A stretch of DNA of 35,266 bases. Source: Bacillota bacterium. GTDB taxonomy: Bacteria; Bacillota; Clostridia; Peptostreptococcales; Anaerovoracaceae. Made by a program: the position numbers and the translations under genes. The notes below the pieces were generated by a model, which saw only the letters and a list, made by a program, of their open reading frames with translations, made no database searches and was not told the origin of the DNA. Each line of letters starts with the position of its first letter. The first letter of the stretch is position 1. The stretch is taken from NCBI GenBank assembly GCA_029239605.1, contig JARBUO010000043.1:1-35266 (forward strand). Direction: 5' to 3'. Positions 11,801 through 18,767 of the stretch are shown piece by piece.

Positions 11801-12441
11801 CTTTCTCCGTTCCAAACGGACATTATGATGCTGCCTCGGGAACCGTAATCTTTACCACAACTCATTTCAGTGATTATGGCGTAGGGTATCACAATGTGAA
11901 CTTTAGTGACATCGCCTCAGACAAATGGTATGGCAAGGCGGTGAGCTTTGTTGCTGCAAGGGGAATCGCCACAGGAACCGGCAATGGCTCCTTTGCCCCA
12001 GCCGCAAAGCTGACCAGAGGAGAATTCCTGGTCATGCTGATGAGAGCGTATTCCATCGCTCCTGTAACGGATGCAAGCAATAACTTTGCAGATGCAGGCA
12101 ACACCTATTATACAGATTATCTGGCAAAAGCAAAGCAGGCGGGAATCGCTGATGGAATTGGAAATAACCGCTTTGCTCCTGGCAAAGAAATCACACGGCA
12201 GGAGATGTTAACAATGCTCTACAACACGTTAAAGACCATTGACCAGCTACCGGAATCAAACGCTGCAGGCCAGCTTGGAGATTACACTGATGCGGCGCAG
12301 GTTGCAGGCTGGGCTGAAAATGCGGTCACTCATCTTATAGGAGCCGGAACCATCTCAGGAAACAACGGGCAGCTTTCTCCGTTAGGCGCGGCAACAAGAG
12401 CCGAAATGGCACAGGTTCTGTACAAGCTTTTATGGAATTAA
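5857..12441 (+). CDS. Giant SLH-anchored surface protein with two metallophosphoesterase domains
   Basis: The 2194-residue protein follows a GGGAGG ribosome site. A signal peptide occupies residues 1-42 (likely cleavage after SSAA). Calcineurin-like phosphoesterase domain 1 has TDVH (D60, H62), GDLTD (D101), GNHE (N134, H135), H219 and GHAH (264-266). A fibronectin-like purple-acid-phosphatase linker lies at about 345-440. Phosphoesterase domain 2 has ADPQ (D457), GDQ (D494), GNHD (N525, H526), HH (603-604) and GHDH (641-643). Then come an Ig-like DUF5011-type domain (about 745-825), LamG-like domain 1 (829-1040), three FIVAR-like helical repeats, LamG-like domain 2 (1242-1442), a fourth FIVAR-like repeat, two beta domains, an InlB-type repeat (about 1724-1782), a Gly/Ser linker and three SLH domains (about 2015-2194). 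Both metal sites look complete, so it is probably an extracellular phosphatase, phosphodiesterase or nucleotidase held by SLH domains to cell-wall polymer. The substrate is unknown. The gene appears monocistronic; I found no convincing promoter upstream. Confidence 0.92.
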   Translation: MKLQNDKSRKTKSIQVAFKRIGCFLIILSLLVPVFTFKSSAAELPPVSDSETINIGIGTDVHIARSDSQSTKTIEALFRKAIQGFYTASGNHLDAVAFTGDLTDNGYVDELQTFRSIVDEELDQSTLFTAVMGNHEFYKHGAGFSIDDNPGTKEDIQNDFVTNIKTPIEGDISVKGVHILAVSPDNELDSYRARESFLRQKIADAAAENPENPIIIIAHKPVKYTVMSSGEPPKGSYGALAADWSEEFLDFMKQYPQIIYFSGHAHDDLRNEKNIYQQDFTSIQAGVVSAESASTGLLVSIDSDKVVTINRINFSAGTYYDSWTIDIPKVIQSKDNFQYRKENVPKNINLTMAAEASELYVNWFNTTAQTGKVQFSEKTNLVGNELTTYEEIDAFSSDGSVDSTVDSLYYYNHARLTNLRKNTEYAYRVGNENGWSEYSTFTTPASDGDFSFVFTADPQINGSGESSDIIGWRNTMSRAAEYFPNAQFMLSAGDQVEVASNSLQYDGFFSPPELKTLPIATVVGNHDFNSKLYSQHFAYSNVSEDTMTKSTGEYSGDYWFVRNNTLFMMLNSNEQDTRKHVNFMQQAILDAGDDVKWKVVMFHHSVFSTAGHAGDSDIIARRKTLPSALSDLQIDVALMGHDHIFCRTFMMDGVIPDTTSTGESETVNPEPGLVLYITGNSASGGKYYDMEYGNADYAAKTYQNYTRYISNVDVLDTALTITSYNATDMEETDRYTLIKNQAPAADTLKPYLFLPTENKVALDNSFDKMAGVSAIDNVDGDLTDQILVTGEVDTSTEGTYSLTYTVTDTAGNTATAIREIVVRKQITGTGGLYFGIDIRNGKLANEANSALSYSTYTASSGYVFETDNEIHQTVLQGPEKGNLIIEGLNLAPLDNQYTIETYIKIPSELSLSSPGSLDSYDIFQFDDQNINLVGFPGNTYFGSGRYSHGDADVTALKNLPVDQWIHVVATAQDEEQVLYVNGVEFAKNTYKDLNITSTKNDELILGGTYSNRSGLIKYASFRIYGNFTNAGLAEEMYQAMLDSLSADYSEVDAAIARIPANLALYTEESVANLQAALDAVDRNKTQDEQTLVDEYAAAIEEARLALTYHGTADYSAVTAALAKIPANLSLYTEESVNALSVAQSAVVPGKDTGEQSIVDGYAQAIEDAISALEYKAADYTAVDAALAMVPSDLSPYASESVIALNAAIAAVSRDKNITEQSIVDGYAQAIENAISGLAIAGRTLYFGIDIQNGNFKNEAGSAVTSVYNIPGDYGFETDAMLNRTVMRGPRQGNMGISGLNLAPLDNQFSIETYLYIPSTASAYDVFQFDDQNVNLVGLSGATYFGAGKCSDGDADVVAAKNLPVDQWVHVICTAKEGAQVLYVNGKEFASETYDGLNTFPSSADELIFGGTSSGRSGEIKFASFRIYREFMTPGLAENAYNTVKNGLPADYTSVDAALAKIPAELSLYTEDSVAVLQTAVAGIVRGKTVVEQALVNGYAAAIESAIAALIERGAPDQTVDLSEIHGVTAPVTGEEPSRTIEESPQYTGTISWTPEDAPFEEETRYTATITLAPKSGFTLEGVTENFFTVDGALTVTNTANSGVVTASFPATDAQEPTPVKKAITVGSQQGTILSATAGTATYSAVFSNIADDTAVTVIWSDHKGYIDAAPNGIYAVASDVRNSLSLITITTDETAETGDYYFVLSSDEIFSGPVPFTIGSEPVKTYTVTFKNWDGSILKTETVKSGAGATAPAEPTRSGYTFTGWDASYKEITEDLTVTAQFKKDSPGKGSSGSSDKSKTPVIPAGEYHAVISGSGVSQGTQLMKLHTASSSASVILFENPLAEGKQMEITVPSIPEVSNYSLEIPVPSLSRDQGAGTLNFSTEFGSLTISDHMLSGSLGQNGNQAEITIGDGDKTSLTESVRTLIGNRPLVNLNLTIDGVKTDWNNPGAPVTVSIPYSPTAEELENPEGIGIWYLDGSRNAFSVPNGHYDAASGTVIFTTTHFSDYGVGYHNVNFSDIASDKWYGKAVSFVAARGIATGTGNGSFAPAAKLTRGEFLVMLMRAYSIAPVTDASNNFADAGNTYYTDYLAKAKQAGIADGIGNNRFAPGKEITRQEMLTMLYNTLKTIDQLPESNAAGQLGDYTDAAQVAGWAENAVTHLIGAGTISGNNGQLSPLGAATRAEMAQVLYKLLWN

Positions 12442-12484
12442 GCAGCGTCAGAGACAGAAACCATCCATATAGCTGATAACCTTC

Positions 12485-12512
12485 GGAGGGCAGGATTTCT
12501 GCCCTCCGTTTT
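12485..12512 (+). terminator. Rho-independent terminator of the phosphoesterase gene
   Basis: GGAGGGCAG (12485-12493) pairs perfectly with CTGCCCTCC (12499-12507) around a five-base loop, followed by GTTTT. It starts 44 bases after the stop codon of the giant surface protein. Confidence 0.9.
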
Positions 12513-12651
12513 ATCATTATCGTCTGTCGAAGCTTTGATTCCTTGATTGATAAGGCTTTGAAGATTTGAATGTGAAATGCAAATTATTTTGCAGTCCTTC
12601 TTTATACTTGGTGTATAAACTTCTAAATTTTGTAAGTTGGTTTCTTTTTGG

Positions 12652-12679
12652 TTGAATCGCGTTCCAATTGTGTTATAAT
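12652..12679 (+). promoter_or_regulatory. Sigma-A type promoter of argR-recN
   Basis: TTGAAT (12652-12657) and TATAAT (12674-12679) are separated by 16 bases. The transcript would have a leader of about 155 bases before argR. That leader carries a 12-bp tandem duplication and an ARG-box-like site. It has no convincing riboswitch or attenuator fold that I can see. Confidence 0.7.
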
Positions 12680-12766
12680 AGTTCCAACAGGCGCTATTGG
12701 GCGCTGACCACAGAAAAGAGCTATTACAGCATGAAGTTCAATGCAGCAGTCTCGCTGATCATAGGG

Positions 12767-12790
12767 ATTCGTGCCATAATTCGTGCCATA
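12767..12790 (+). repeat. Perfect tandem duplication of a 12-mer in the argR leader
   Basis: ATTCGTGCCATA occurs at 12767-12778 and again directly after it at 12779-12790, followed by a short AT-rich inverted stretch. It lies between the argR promoter and the ARG-box-like site. It may be a recent slippage duplication; no function can be assigned. Confidence 0.85.
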
Positions 12791-12805
12791 ATAATTATAA
12801 TCAAC

Positions 12806-12823
12806 ACTCAATAATTATTCATT
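12806..12823 (-). promoter_or_regulatory. ARG-box-like ArgR operator
   Basis: Read on the minus strand, the site AATGAATAATTATTGAGT matches the general ARG box WNTGAATWWWWATTCANW at every position except one (G for C in the right half). It lies 17 bases before the argR start codon, just ahead of the AAGGAAG ribosome site. This fits autoregulation by ArgR binding in the transcribed leader. Confidence 0.6.
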
Positions 12824-12840
12824 TTGAAAGGAAGTGCAGC

Positions 12841-13290
12841 ATGAGATATTCAAGACAAAACAAAATACTGGATATTATAAACTCGCACGAGGTTGAAACA
12901 CAGGAAAGACTGGTATCCCTGCTGAAAAAAAGCGGGTACAAGGTGACCCAGGCCACCATTTCCAGAGACATCAAAGAGCTGCAGCTGGTAAAAACACTTT
13001 CTTCATCAGGGAAATACAAATATACTGTCGGTGCAAGCGTAGATCAACCTATTTCGGACAGATATATTAAGATTTTTAAAGAAACAATACAGACAGTGGC
13101 CTATTCGGGAAACATCATCGTGGTTAAGACATTAAGCGGCTGTGCAAATGCCGCAGCAGAGGCAATCGATACCCTCGGCATCCCTAATGTTGTGGGAAGC
13201 ATTGCTGGTGATAACACGATCTTTATCGTGGTCAACGATCCTTCGAATGTAGCTTCACTTGTAAATAGGTTTAACGAAATGATCAGATAA
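12841..13290 (+). CDS. argR: Arginine repressor ArgR/AhrC
   Basis: ArgR is a hexameric, arginine-sensing regulator that represses arginine synthesis and often activates its breakdown. The 149-residue product starts at the ATG following AAGGAAG (MRYSRQNKILDIINSHEVETQERL). An in-frame TTG upstream is not used in this call because it would add 48 low-complexity residues through the operator. The N-terminal winged helix has VTQATISRDIKELQLVK, the family recognition motif. The C-terminal arginine-binding and oligomerisation domain has VVKTLSGCANAAAEAID and GSIAGDNTIFIVV. It is followed ten bases later by recN, a pairing common in Bacillota. Confidence 0.97.
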   Translation: MRYSRQNKILDIINSHEVETQERLVSLLKKSGYKVTQATISRDIKELQLVKTLSSSGKYKYTVGASVDQPISDRYIKIFKETIQTVAYSGNIIVVKTLSGCANAAAEAIDTLGIPNVVGSIAGDNTIFIVVNDPSNVASLVNRFNEMIR

Positions 13291-13300
13291 GGAGAAAAGC

Positions 13301-14932
13301 ATGATTTCTCATATTCGCATCAAAGACTTCGCAATTATTGACCATGTTGAGCTTGACTTTGACGACGGACTGAATATCATAACCGGAGAAACAGGCGCGG
13401 GTAAATCAATCATTATAGAAGCAGTAAGCCTGGCCTTAGGAAGCAGAGCCGACACGGCCTTTATTCGTTCCGGAAAGGACAAGGCCATCGTTCAGATGGT
13501 AGCCGATTTAGAGGGTGAAGAATATGTAATTACCCGCGAGCTTTCGACAAGCGGGAAAAACGTCTGCAAAATCAATGATGAGGTTGTCTCTCTGGCACAG
13601 CTTTCCAAGCTCTGCAAAAAGATCGCTGATGTTCATGGCCAGTATGACCACCAATCCCTTCTCAATCCGGAGAACCATTTGAAATTGATCGATTCCTATC
13701 ACGGAAAGGTCATTTCTCCTGCAGCCGAAGCTGCCTCCGCATTATATCAATCCTATTCCGAAATCAAACAGGAACTGAACTCGCTGAAATCCAACCAGGC
13801 GGATACGGAACGCAAACGGGATTTTATGCGATTTGAACTGGATGAAATCGAAAAAGCAAAGCCATATCTTGGAGAAGATAAAGAACTGTCAGACAAACTG
13901 AATCTGCTGCAAAACAGTGAAAGGATATACCAGAATCTATCCGGCGCTTACGATCTTCTCTATGCCTCAACCCCCTCTTCTTTGGAGGGGCTGGGAAAAA
14001 GTCTGCACCTGCTGCAGGAAATCAGTGGCTTTTCCCCTGATATTCTTGCTTTTTCCGATGAGCTCTCAGACGCTTATTATAAGCTGGAAGATTTAACGGG
14101 AGAGATCAGAAAGTACAGGGATGGGATTGCTTTTTCTCCCGAATTGCTGGAAGAGACCATAAAGCGACTTAATATATTAGATACTCTGAAGCGTAAATAC
14201 GGCGGGTCCATCGAGAATGTACTTGCCTATCAGCTTAAAATTACTGCAGACCTGGATCGAATTGAGAACATAGATGCCACACTGGACAAGCTGAACAAGC
14301 GCCTGACTCAAGTTGAGCAAAGTCTTTCTGAAGCCTGCAAAACACTAACGGGATTGAGGAAAAAAGCAGCTGAAGAAATCGAAATTCAGATCAATCATCA
14401 GCTAAAGGAACTCAACTTCAAAGATTCTTTTTTTTCCGTTAAATTCTTTGATGAGGAAACTTCTGAGAAGTATACTGCAAACGGCACAGATCGGGTGGAA
14501 TTTTTAATTACTACCAACAAGGGAGAAACGCCAAAGCCCTTGGTGAAAATTGCCTCCGGTGGTGAAATATCAAGAATCATGCTCGCGTTTAAGCAAATTA
14601 TTGGCGATCTTGACTCCATCCCTACGATGATCTTTGATGAGATCGATGTTGGCATCAGCGGTATTACCGCCAGCATAGTCGGCAAGAAACTTCTCGATAT
14701 TTCGAAACATCATCAGATTATCTGCATTACGCATCTCCCGCAAATCGCTGCTTTTGGTGATCACCACTATAAGATTGATAAGGACACAGAGGGAGAAATT
14801 ACGCGCACCATTGTGTACCCTCTTTCTCAGGAAGAAAAGATTAAGGAAATTGCCCGGCTTCTTGGTGGGATCAACATCACCGAAATTACACTAAAAAGTG
14901 CAGAGGAACTGCTTTCTCTGTCAAAAAATTGA
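13301..14932 (+). CDS. recN: DNA repair ATPase RecN
   Basis: RecN is an SMC-like ATPase that gathers DNA ends during double-strand break repair. The 543-residue product has Walker A GETGAGKS (29-36), a Q-loop region with DVHGQYDHQSLLN, a long coiled-coil middle (about 150-370), the ABC signature SGGEISRIMLAFK, Walker B TMIFDEIDVGISG, and the H-loop CITHLPQIAAFGDHHYKI. The start follows AAGGAG. The length is slightly below the 550-570 common in the family, but no domain is missing. It is co-transcribed with argR. In many Clostridia spoIVB and spo0A follow recN; here a terminator and a uracil permease follow instead. Confidence 0.97.
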   Translation: MISHIRIKDFAIIDHVELDFDDGLNIITGETGAGKSIIIEAVSLALGSRADTAFIRSGKDKAIVQMVADLEGEEYVITRELSTSGKNVCKINDEVVSLAQLSKLCKKIADVHGQYDHQSLLNPENHLKLIDSYHGKVISPAAEAASALYQSYSEIKQELNSLKSNQADTERKRDFMRFELDEIEKAKPYLGEDKELSDKLNLLQNSERIYQNLSGAYDLLYASTPSSLEGLGKSLHLLQEISGFSPDILAFSDELSDAYYKLEDLTGEIRKYRDGIAFSPELLEETIKRLNILDTLKRKYGGSIENVLAYQLKITADLDRIENIDATLDKLNKRLTQVEQSLSEACKTLTGLRKKAAEEIEIQINHQLKELNFKDSFFSVKFFDEETSEKYTANGTDRVEFLITTNKGETPKPLVKIASGGEISRIMLAFKQIIGDLDSIPTMIFDEIDVGISGITASIVGKKLLDISKHHQIICITHLPQIAAFGDHHYKIDKDTEGEITRTIVYPLSQEEKIKEIARLLGGINITEITLKSAEELLSLSKN

Positions 14933-14941
14933 TACTTATAA

Positions 14942-14979
14942 ATAACGACCGTGCTCCTGAGGAGCACGGTCGAACGTTA
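14942..14979 (+). terminator. Strong hairpin after recN
   Basis: CGACCGTGCTCC (14946-14957) and GGAGCACGGTCG (14961-14972) form a perfect 12-bp stem with a three-base loop. Outer ATAA/TTAT pairing could extend it past a small bulge. It begins 13 bases after the recN stop. No immediate T-run follows, so it is a probable rather than classical intrinsic terminator. From the recN stop to the uraA start (14933-15233) there is no gene, only this hairpin and the uraA promoter and leader. Confidence 0.75.
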
Positions 14980-15088
14980 TCTTCCTAAAAAAATATTTTT
15001 TATGTTAATTATATAACGTTCTGCTTTTCTTTAATCTGATATATCCCTTAATATTTCTTCCATTTTTCACTACTATCTGATTTATTGG

Positions 15089-15117
15089 TTGACCATTCTC
15101 ATTTTTTCTATTATAAT
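15089..15117 (+). promoter_or_regulatory. Sigma-A promoter of the uracil permease gene
   Basis: TTGACC (15089-15094) and TATAAT (15112-15117) are 17 bases apart, close to consensus. The leader is about 110 bases. It contains a possible 7-bp stem, CCGGTTG (15126-15132) with CAACTGG (15163-15169). I see no PyrR-type binding loop or attenuator. Confidence 0.85.
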
Positions 15118-15233
15118 AGCGTGAGCCGGTTGATTTTTTATTAACAATCTCATCGTATTATCCAACTGGATTTATGATTAAAAATTTGCCCGGCGGATAT
15201 GTTACTTGTATATTAAAGCATAAGGAGAAGAAA

Positions 15234-16505
15234 ATGAGAGAACAACGCAGAATTATTCAAGTTCAGGAAAGAGTTCCTTTGGCGCAGGGTATCCCGCTCA
15301 GTATCCAGCATACCTTTGCTATGTTCAGCGCATCGGTCCTAGTTCCATGGCTTTTTGGAATCAATGCATCCATCGTTCTTTTGATGAATGGAATTGGTAC
15401 ATTAATTTTTATCTTTATGACAAAAGGAAAGGCACCTGCATACCTGGGTTCCAGTTTTGCATTCTTATCCCCTACGTTCCTGCTTTTAGCCAATCCTGAT
15501 CTGGGCTATCAGTATGCATTAGGTGGTTTCGTAGTAACCGGGCTTATTTTCTGCACGGTGGCGCTCATTATTAAAGTTGTAGGAACTGCTTGGATCGACG
15601 TATTGCTTCCTCCGGCTGCAATGGGTCCCATAGTAGCCCTGATCGGTCTCGAACTTGCTGGTACCGCTGCAAACAATGCAGGACTGCTCACCAATGAAAC
15701 TTATACTTCCATCAATCCCAGGTTTGTAATTGTTTTTGCAATCACCATCCTGCTCGCAATATTTGGTCAGGTGCTGTTCAGAGGCTTCCTGGCTGCGATT
15801 GCAATTCTGATTTCCATTATAGCCGGCTATGTCGCATCATTAGCGTTGGGACTAGTAGATTTTTCAGCAGTAGCAGAAGCTTCTGTCTTTGCGATGCCGA
15901 ACTTCATGTTCCCTATCTTTGACTTACCTTCCATCCTGATTATCATCCCTGCTTCTCTGGTTGTAATTTCAGAGCATATCGGACATCAGGTTGTAACCAG
16001 TGAAATCGTAGGCCGTAACTTAATCAAAGATCCCGGGCTTCATCGTTCTCTGCTGGGCGACGGTATCTCCACTACGCTCTCCGGTCTTTGCGGAGCAGTA
16101 CCCACAACTACTTACGGTGAAAACATCGGCGTTATGGCTGTAACCAGAGTTTACAGCGTATGGGTAATTGGGGGAGCAGCTGTATTTTCCATCATTCTCG
16201 CCTTTATCGGTAAAGCTTCCGGTCTGATTAGCACCATCCCTGGTCCTGTTATGGGCGGCGTAAGCTTCCTTCTTTACGGAATGATTGCAGCCTCCGGATT
16301 AAGACTTTTGGTTGACAAAAAGGTTGATTACAGCAGAAGCCGTAACCTTGCTCTCTCTGCGGTTGTATTTGTAACGGGTCTGTCCGGAGCTTTTGTTCAG
16401 ATCGGAGAAGTTCAGTTAAAGGGTATGTGCCTCGCTACCATTGTAGGAATGGCCTTAAGTTTGATCTTCTATGTAATTGACAAAGCGAACCTTGCGAATG
16501 ACTAA
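15234..16505 (+). CDS. uraA: Uracil permease, NCS2 (nucleobase:cation symporter-2) family
   Basis: This membrane protein imports uracil with protons for pyrimidine salvage. The start at 15234 (MREQRRIIQV) follows AAGGAG; the earlier in-frame ATG at 15174 has no ribosome site. The 423-residue product is full length and very hydrophobic, consistent with the 14-helix UraA fold. It has the substrate-site segments SIQHTFAMFSASVLVPWLFG, YLGSSFAFLSP, VISEHIGHQV and PTTTYGENIGVMAVTRVYS, which point to uracil rather than xanthine or urate as substrate. The gene stands alone between its own promoter and terminator. Regulation by pyrimidines is likely, but no element for it is visible. Confidence 0.94.
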   Translation: MREQRRIIQVQERVPLAQGIPLSIQHTFAMFSASVLVPWLFGINASIVLLMNGIGTLIFIFMTKGKAPAYLGSSFAFLSPTFLLLANPDLGYQYALGGFVVTGLIFCTVALIIKVVGTAWIDVLLPPAAMGPIVALIGLELAGTAANNAGLLTNETYTSINPRFVIVFAITILLAIFGQVLFRGFLAAIAILISIIAGYVASLALGLVDFSAVAEASVFAMPNFMFPIFDLPSILIIIPASLVVISEHIGHQVVTSEIVGRNLIKDPGLHRSLLGDGISTTLSGLCGAVPTTTYGENIGVMAVTRVYSVWVIGGAAVFSIILAFIGKASGLISTIPGPVMGGVSFLLYGMIAASGLRLLVDKKVDYSRSRNLALSAVVFVTGLSGAFVQIGEVQLKGMCLATIVGMALSLIFYVIDKANLAND

Positions 16506-16571
16506 AAATAAACGAAACAAAAGTCAATGAACACAATTATTCTAAAACAGCTACTATCATCAAATAAACCG

Positions 16572-16606
16572 AACTGCCGGAAGAAATTTTTCTCCGGCAG
16601 TTTTCT
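16572..16606 (+). terminator. Rho-independent terminator of uraA
   Basis: AACTGCCGGA (16572-16581) pairs with TCCGGCAGTT (16593-16602), and the T-rich TTTTCTT follows. It lies about 65 bases after the permease stop. Confidence 0.9.
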
Positions 16607-16663
16607 TGTTTTAAGGAATGCGAGAAATCGAGTTGAAGCAGAATTTAAATTTAAATATAAAGC

Positions 16664-16698
16664 TGAAAAAAGAGGCTGTCTCAAAGTGAGACAACCTC
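16664..16698 (-). terminator. Rho-independent terminator of the ispH-S1 gene
   Basis: On the minus strand, TGAGACAACCTC and GAGGCTGTCTCA (16672-16698) form a 12-bp stem with one mismatch and a three-base loop, followed by TTTTTT. It lies 18 bases after the stop of the fusion gene and ends the minus-strand cluster. Confidence 0.88.
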
Positions 16699-16715
16699 TA
16701 GTTGTTAATAGATTA

Positions 16716-18767
16716 TTATTCCTGATCTTCCGCTACAGCTGCATCTTCAATGCTTTCTACAGCAGGAGCTTCCTCGATTGCTTCTGCAGCAGATGCTTCT
16801 TCAGCAACAGCTTCCGCCGGTGCAGCTTCTGCCTCTGATGTTGTCGGAGGTTCTAAAGTTTCCTTTATGCTCAGGCTTATTCTTTTTCTTTCTTTGTCGA
16901 TTTCAAGAATCTTTGCGGATACTTCCTGACCAACAGAAATTTCATCTGCAATGTTTGTTACTCTCTTGTAAGCGATCTCAGAAATATGAACAAGTCCGTC
17001 AAGTCCCGGCTCAAGCTCTACGAATGCGCCGTAATCTTTAATCTGTACAATTTTTCCGGAGATAATCTGACCTACCTGATAGTTTTCGTCGATTACTGTC
17101 CATGGTTCTGGTCTATTCTGCTTTAATCCCAAGGAGATCTTGCCTTTTTCGGTGTTCATGGAAAGGATCTTTACCTGAACCTTTTCACCGATTTTCAGTG
17201 CTTCCTGCGGGTGCTTCAGCTTACCCCAGGAAATTTCTGAAATGTGCAGCAGTCCGTCGATACCACCGATGTCAACAAATGCACCGTATTCGGTAAATCT
17301 CATGACAGTACCGTCTACAACATCGCCAACATGCAGAGAATCCCAAATTTCCTGAACTTTCTTCTGTTTTTCTTCTGTCAGGAATGCTTTGTGTGAGAAG
17401 ACAACCTTGTTCTTCTTCTGGTCAACTTTTGTAACTCTTACCGGCAGAGTCCTGCCCATAAACTCGTCCGCTTTATCGATAAACTTATCGGAAAGCTGGG
17501 AAAGCGGAATGAAACCGGAAACTTCCTTGTAAACTGCGATCACTCCGCCATTTACCTGTTTCACGATTTTCGCATTAATCGGTGATTTATTTTCAAGAGC
17601 ATTATTGATTTCATCCCAATGCTCATTCACTTCAAGCTTCTTTTTAGACAGGAGAATGTTACCATCGCCATCGTCAGTCTTCAATACTTTAGCTTGAATT
17701 TCGTCGCCTTCTTTAAATAAATCAGTTAATTCCTGGTCTCCCTCCAATGTGAACTCGTCTCTTGGAATGACACCGTCTTTTTTGCAACCAAGATTTACTA
17801 CGATTTCTCTGTTGGAAACCTGTATAACCTCTCCGTTTACAATTTCTCCGCTGCGTGGCAATCTTAAGGACTTTTCAATTTCGTCCATCAGATCGTGCAT
17901 CATACTATCTTTCTTGTTTTCAGTGAATAATTCACTCATGGTAGCAATAACCTCCTTAATTATACGTTCGGGAGTCGAGGCTCCCGCCGCTATTCCTATT
18001 TTATTACATAACTCGACTTCTTTCAACGGTAAACTTTCTTTATTTTCAATAAAATAAGTATTCGCACAATATTTTTTTGCTATTTCGTATAGCTTTTTGG
18101 AATTAGAGCTGTCGATACCACCTATTATGACCATTAAATCGGAATCTATAGCAGTTTCCATACAGCTTTTTTGGCGTTCCTCTGTAGCGTGGCAAATTGT
18201 ATTGTGCACGATGACTTCCTTATTTTTCTTCTTAAAATAGGATACAAGTTCAAGAAAAAGTTCCGTCGTTATTGTGGTCTGTGCCACAATAAAAAGTCGG
18301 TCGTTATTGATTTGTTCCGCTTCTTCCATGGAAGAAACGATGGATGCCTCGTTATCACACCAGCCATTGATCCCAATTACCTCAGGATGATGCCTGTCGC
18401 CGATGACAACAATATGATACCCTTGATCCTTTGCCTCACGCACCAGGCGTTGAATTTTTTTAACAAAGGGGCAGGTTGCATCCACAACCGTAATCTGACG
18501 TGCTGCAGTTTTCTGATAAAAAGATTCCGGCTCACCATGAGATCTTACAATTACTACTGCTCCCTCCTCGGCTTCATCGGGATCTTTGATAATTGACAGA
18601 CCCTGTGCTTCCAGCTCATCGGTCACATTTTTATTGTGGATCAGGGGTCCGCAGCTATATATTTTAAGACCATTGTCCTTATTTTCTTTTATCGTCTGCT
18701 CTGCTTTCTTGATTGCTTCTTTTACGCCGAAACAAAATCCGGAATGCTTAGCAAGTGTAATTTTCAT
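16716..18767 (-). CDS. ispH: Fusion: HMBPP reductase IspH + ribosomal protein S1-like (four S1 domains)
   Basis: The first 285 residues are IspH (LytB), the Fe-S enzyme that makes IPP and DMAPP in the last step of the MEP pathway. Cluster ligands C12, C99 and C192 are present, as are the substrate residues H44, H77, H127 and E129. A linker with GEIVNG leads into four S1 RNA-binding domains (about 307-377, 393-461, 480-550, 565-636). The last two are the most typical, with YGAFVDIGGIDGLLHISEI and YGAFVELEPGLDGLVHISEI. An Ala/Glu-rich acidic tail ends the 683-residue protein. The S1 half presumably acts in translation initiation or RNA binding. This fusion is known from several Clostridia, so it is real and not a missed stop. 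The start overlaps the rarA stop by ATGA, so the two are translationally coupled. Confidence 0.96.
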   Translation of the reverse strand: MKITLAKHSGFCFGVKEAIKKAEQTIKENKDNGLKIYSCGPLIHNKNVTDELEAQGLSIIKDPDEAEEGAVVIVRSHGEPESFYQKTAARQITVVDATCPFVKKIQRLVREAKDQGYHIVVIGDRHHPEVIGINGWCDNEASIVSSMEEAEQINNDRLFIVAQTTITTELFLELVSYFKKKNKEVIVHNTICHATEERQKSCMETAIDSDLMVIIGGIDSSNSKKLYEIAKKYCANTYFIENKESLPLKEVELCNKIGIAAGASTPERIIKEVIATMSELFTENKKDSMMHDLMDEIEKSLRLPRSGEIVNGEVIQVSNREIVVNLGCKKDGVIPRDEFTLEGDQELTDLFKEGDEIQAKVLKTDDGDGNILLSKKKLEVNEHWDEINNALENKSPINAKIVKQVNGGVIAVYKEVSGFIPLSQLSDKFIDKADEFMGRTLPVRVTKVDQKKNKVVFSHKAFLTEEKQKKVQEIWDSLHVGDVVDGTVMRFTEYGAFVDIGGIDGLLHISEISWGKLKHPQEALKIGEKVQVKILSMNTEKGKISLGLKQNRPEPWTVIDENYQVGQIISGKIVQIKDYGAFVELEPGLDGLVHISEIAYKRVTNIADEISVGQEVSAKILEIDKERKRISLSIKETLEPPTTSEAEAAPAEAVAEEASAAEAIEEAPAVESIEDAAVAEDQE

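Noticed and set aside
12523-12529. Single TGTCGAA (Spo0A-like) box upstream of argR
   Set aside because: A lone 7-mer is expected several times by chance in a window this size, and it lies about 120 bases before the argR promoter.
12654-12666. GAAT-CGC-GTTC near the argR promoter looked like a second LexA box
   Set aside because: The half-sites are three bases apart instead of four, and the left half is GAAT, so it does not fit the consensus.
12697-12840. N-terminal extension of ArgR from an upstream TTG
   Set aside because: It would add 48 His/Asn-rich residues encoded across the operator and repeats; the internal ATG has a proper ribosome site and matches family length.
15118-15233. PyrR-type attenuator or purine riboswitch in the uraA leader
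   Set aside because: Only one weak 7-bp stem is visible, with no terminator and no recognised PyrR loop.
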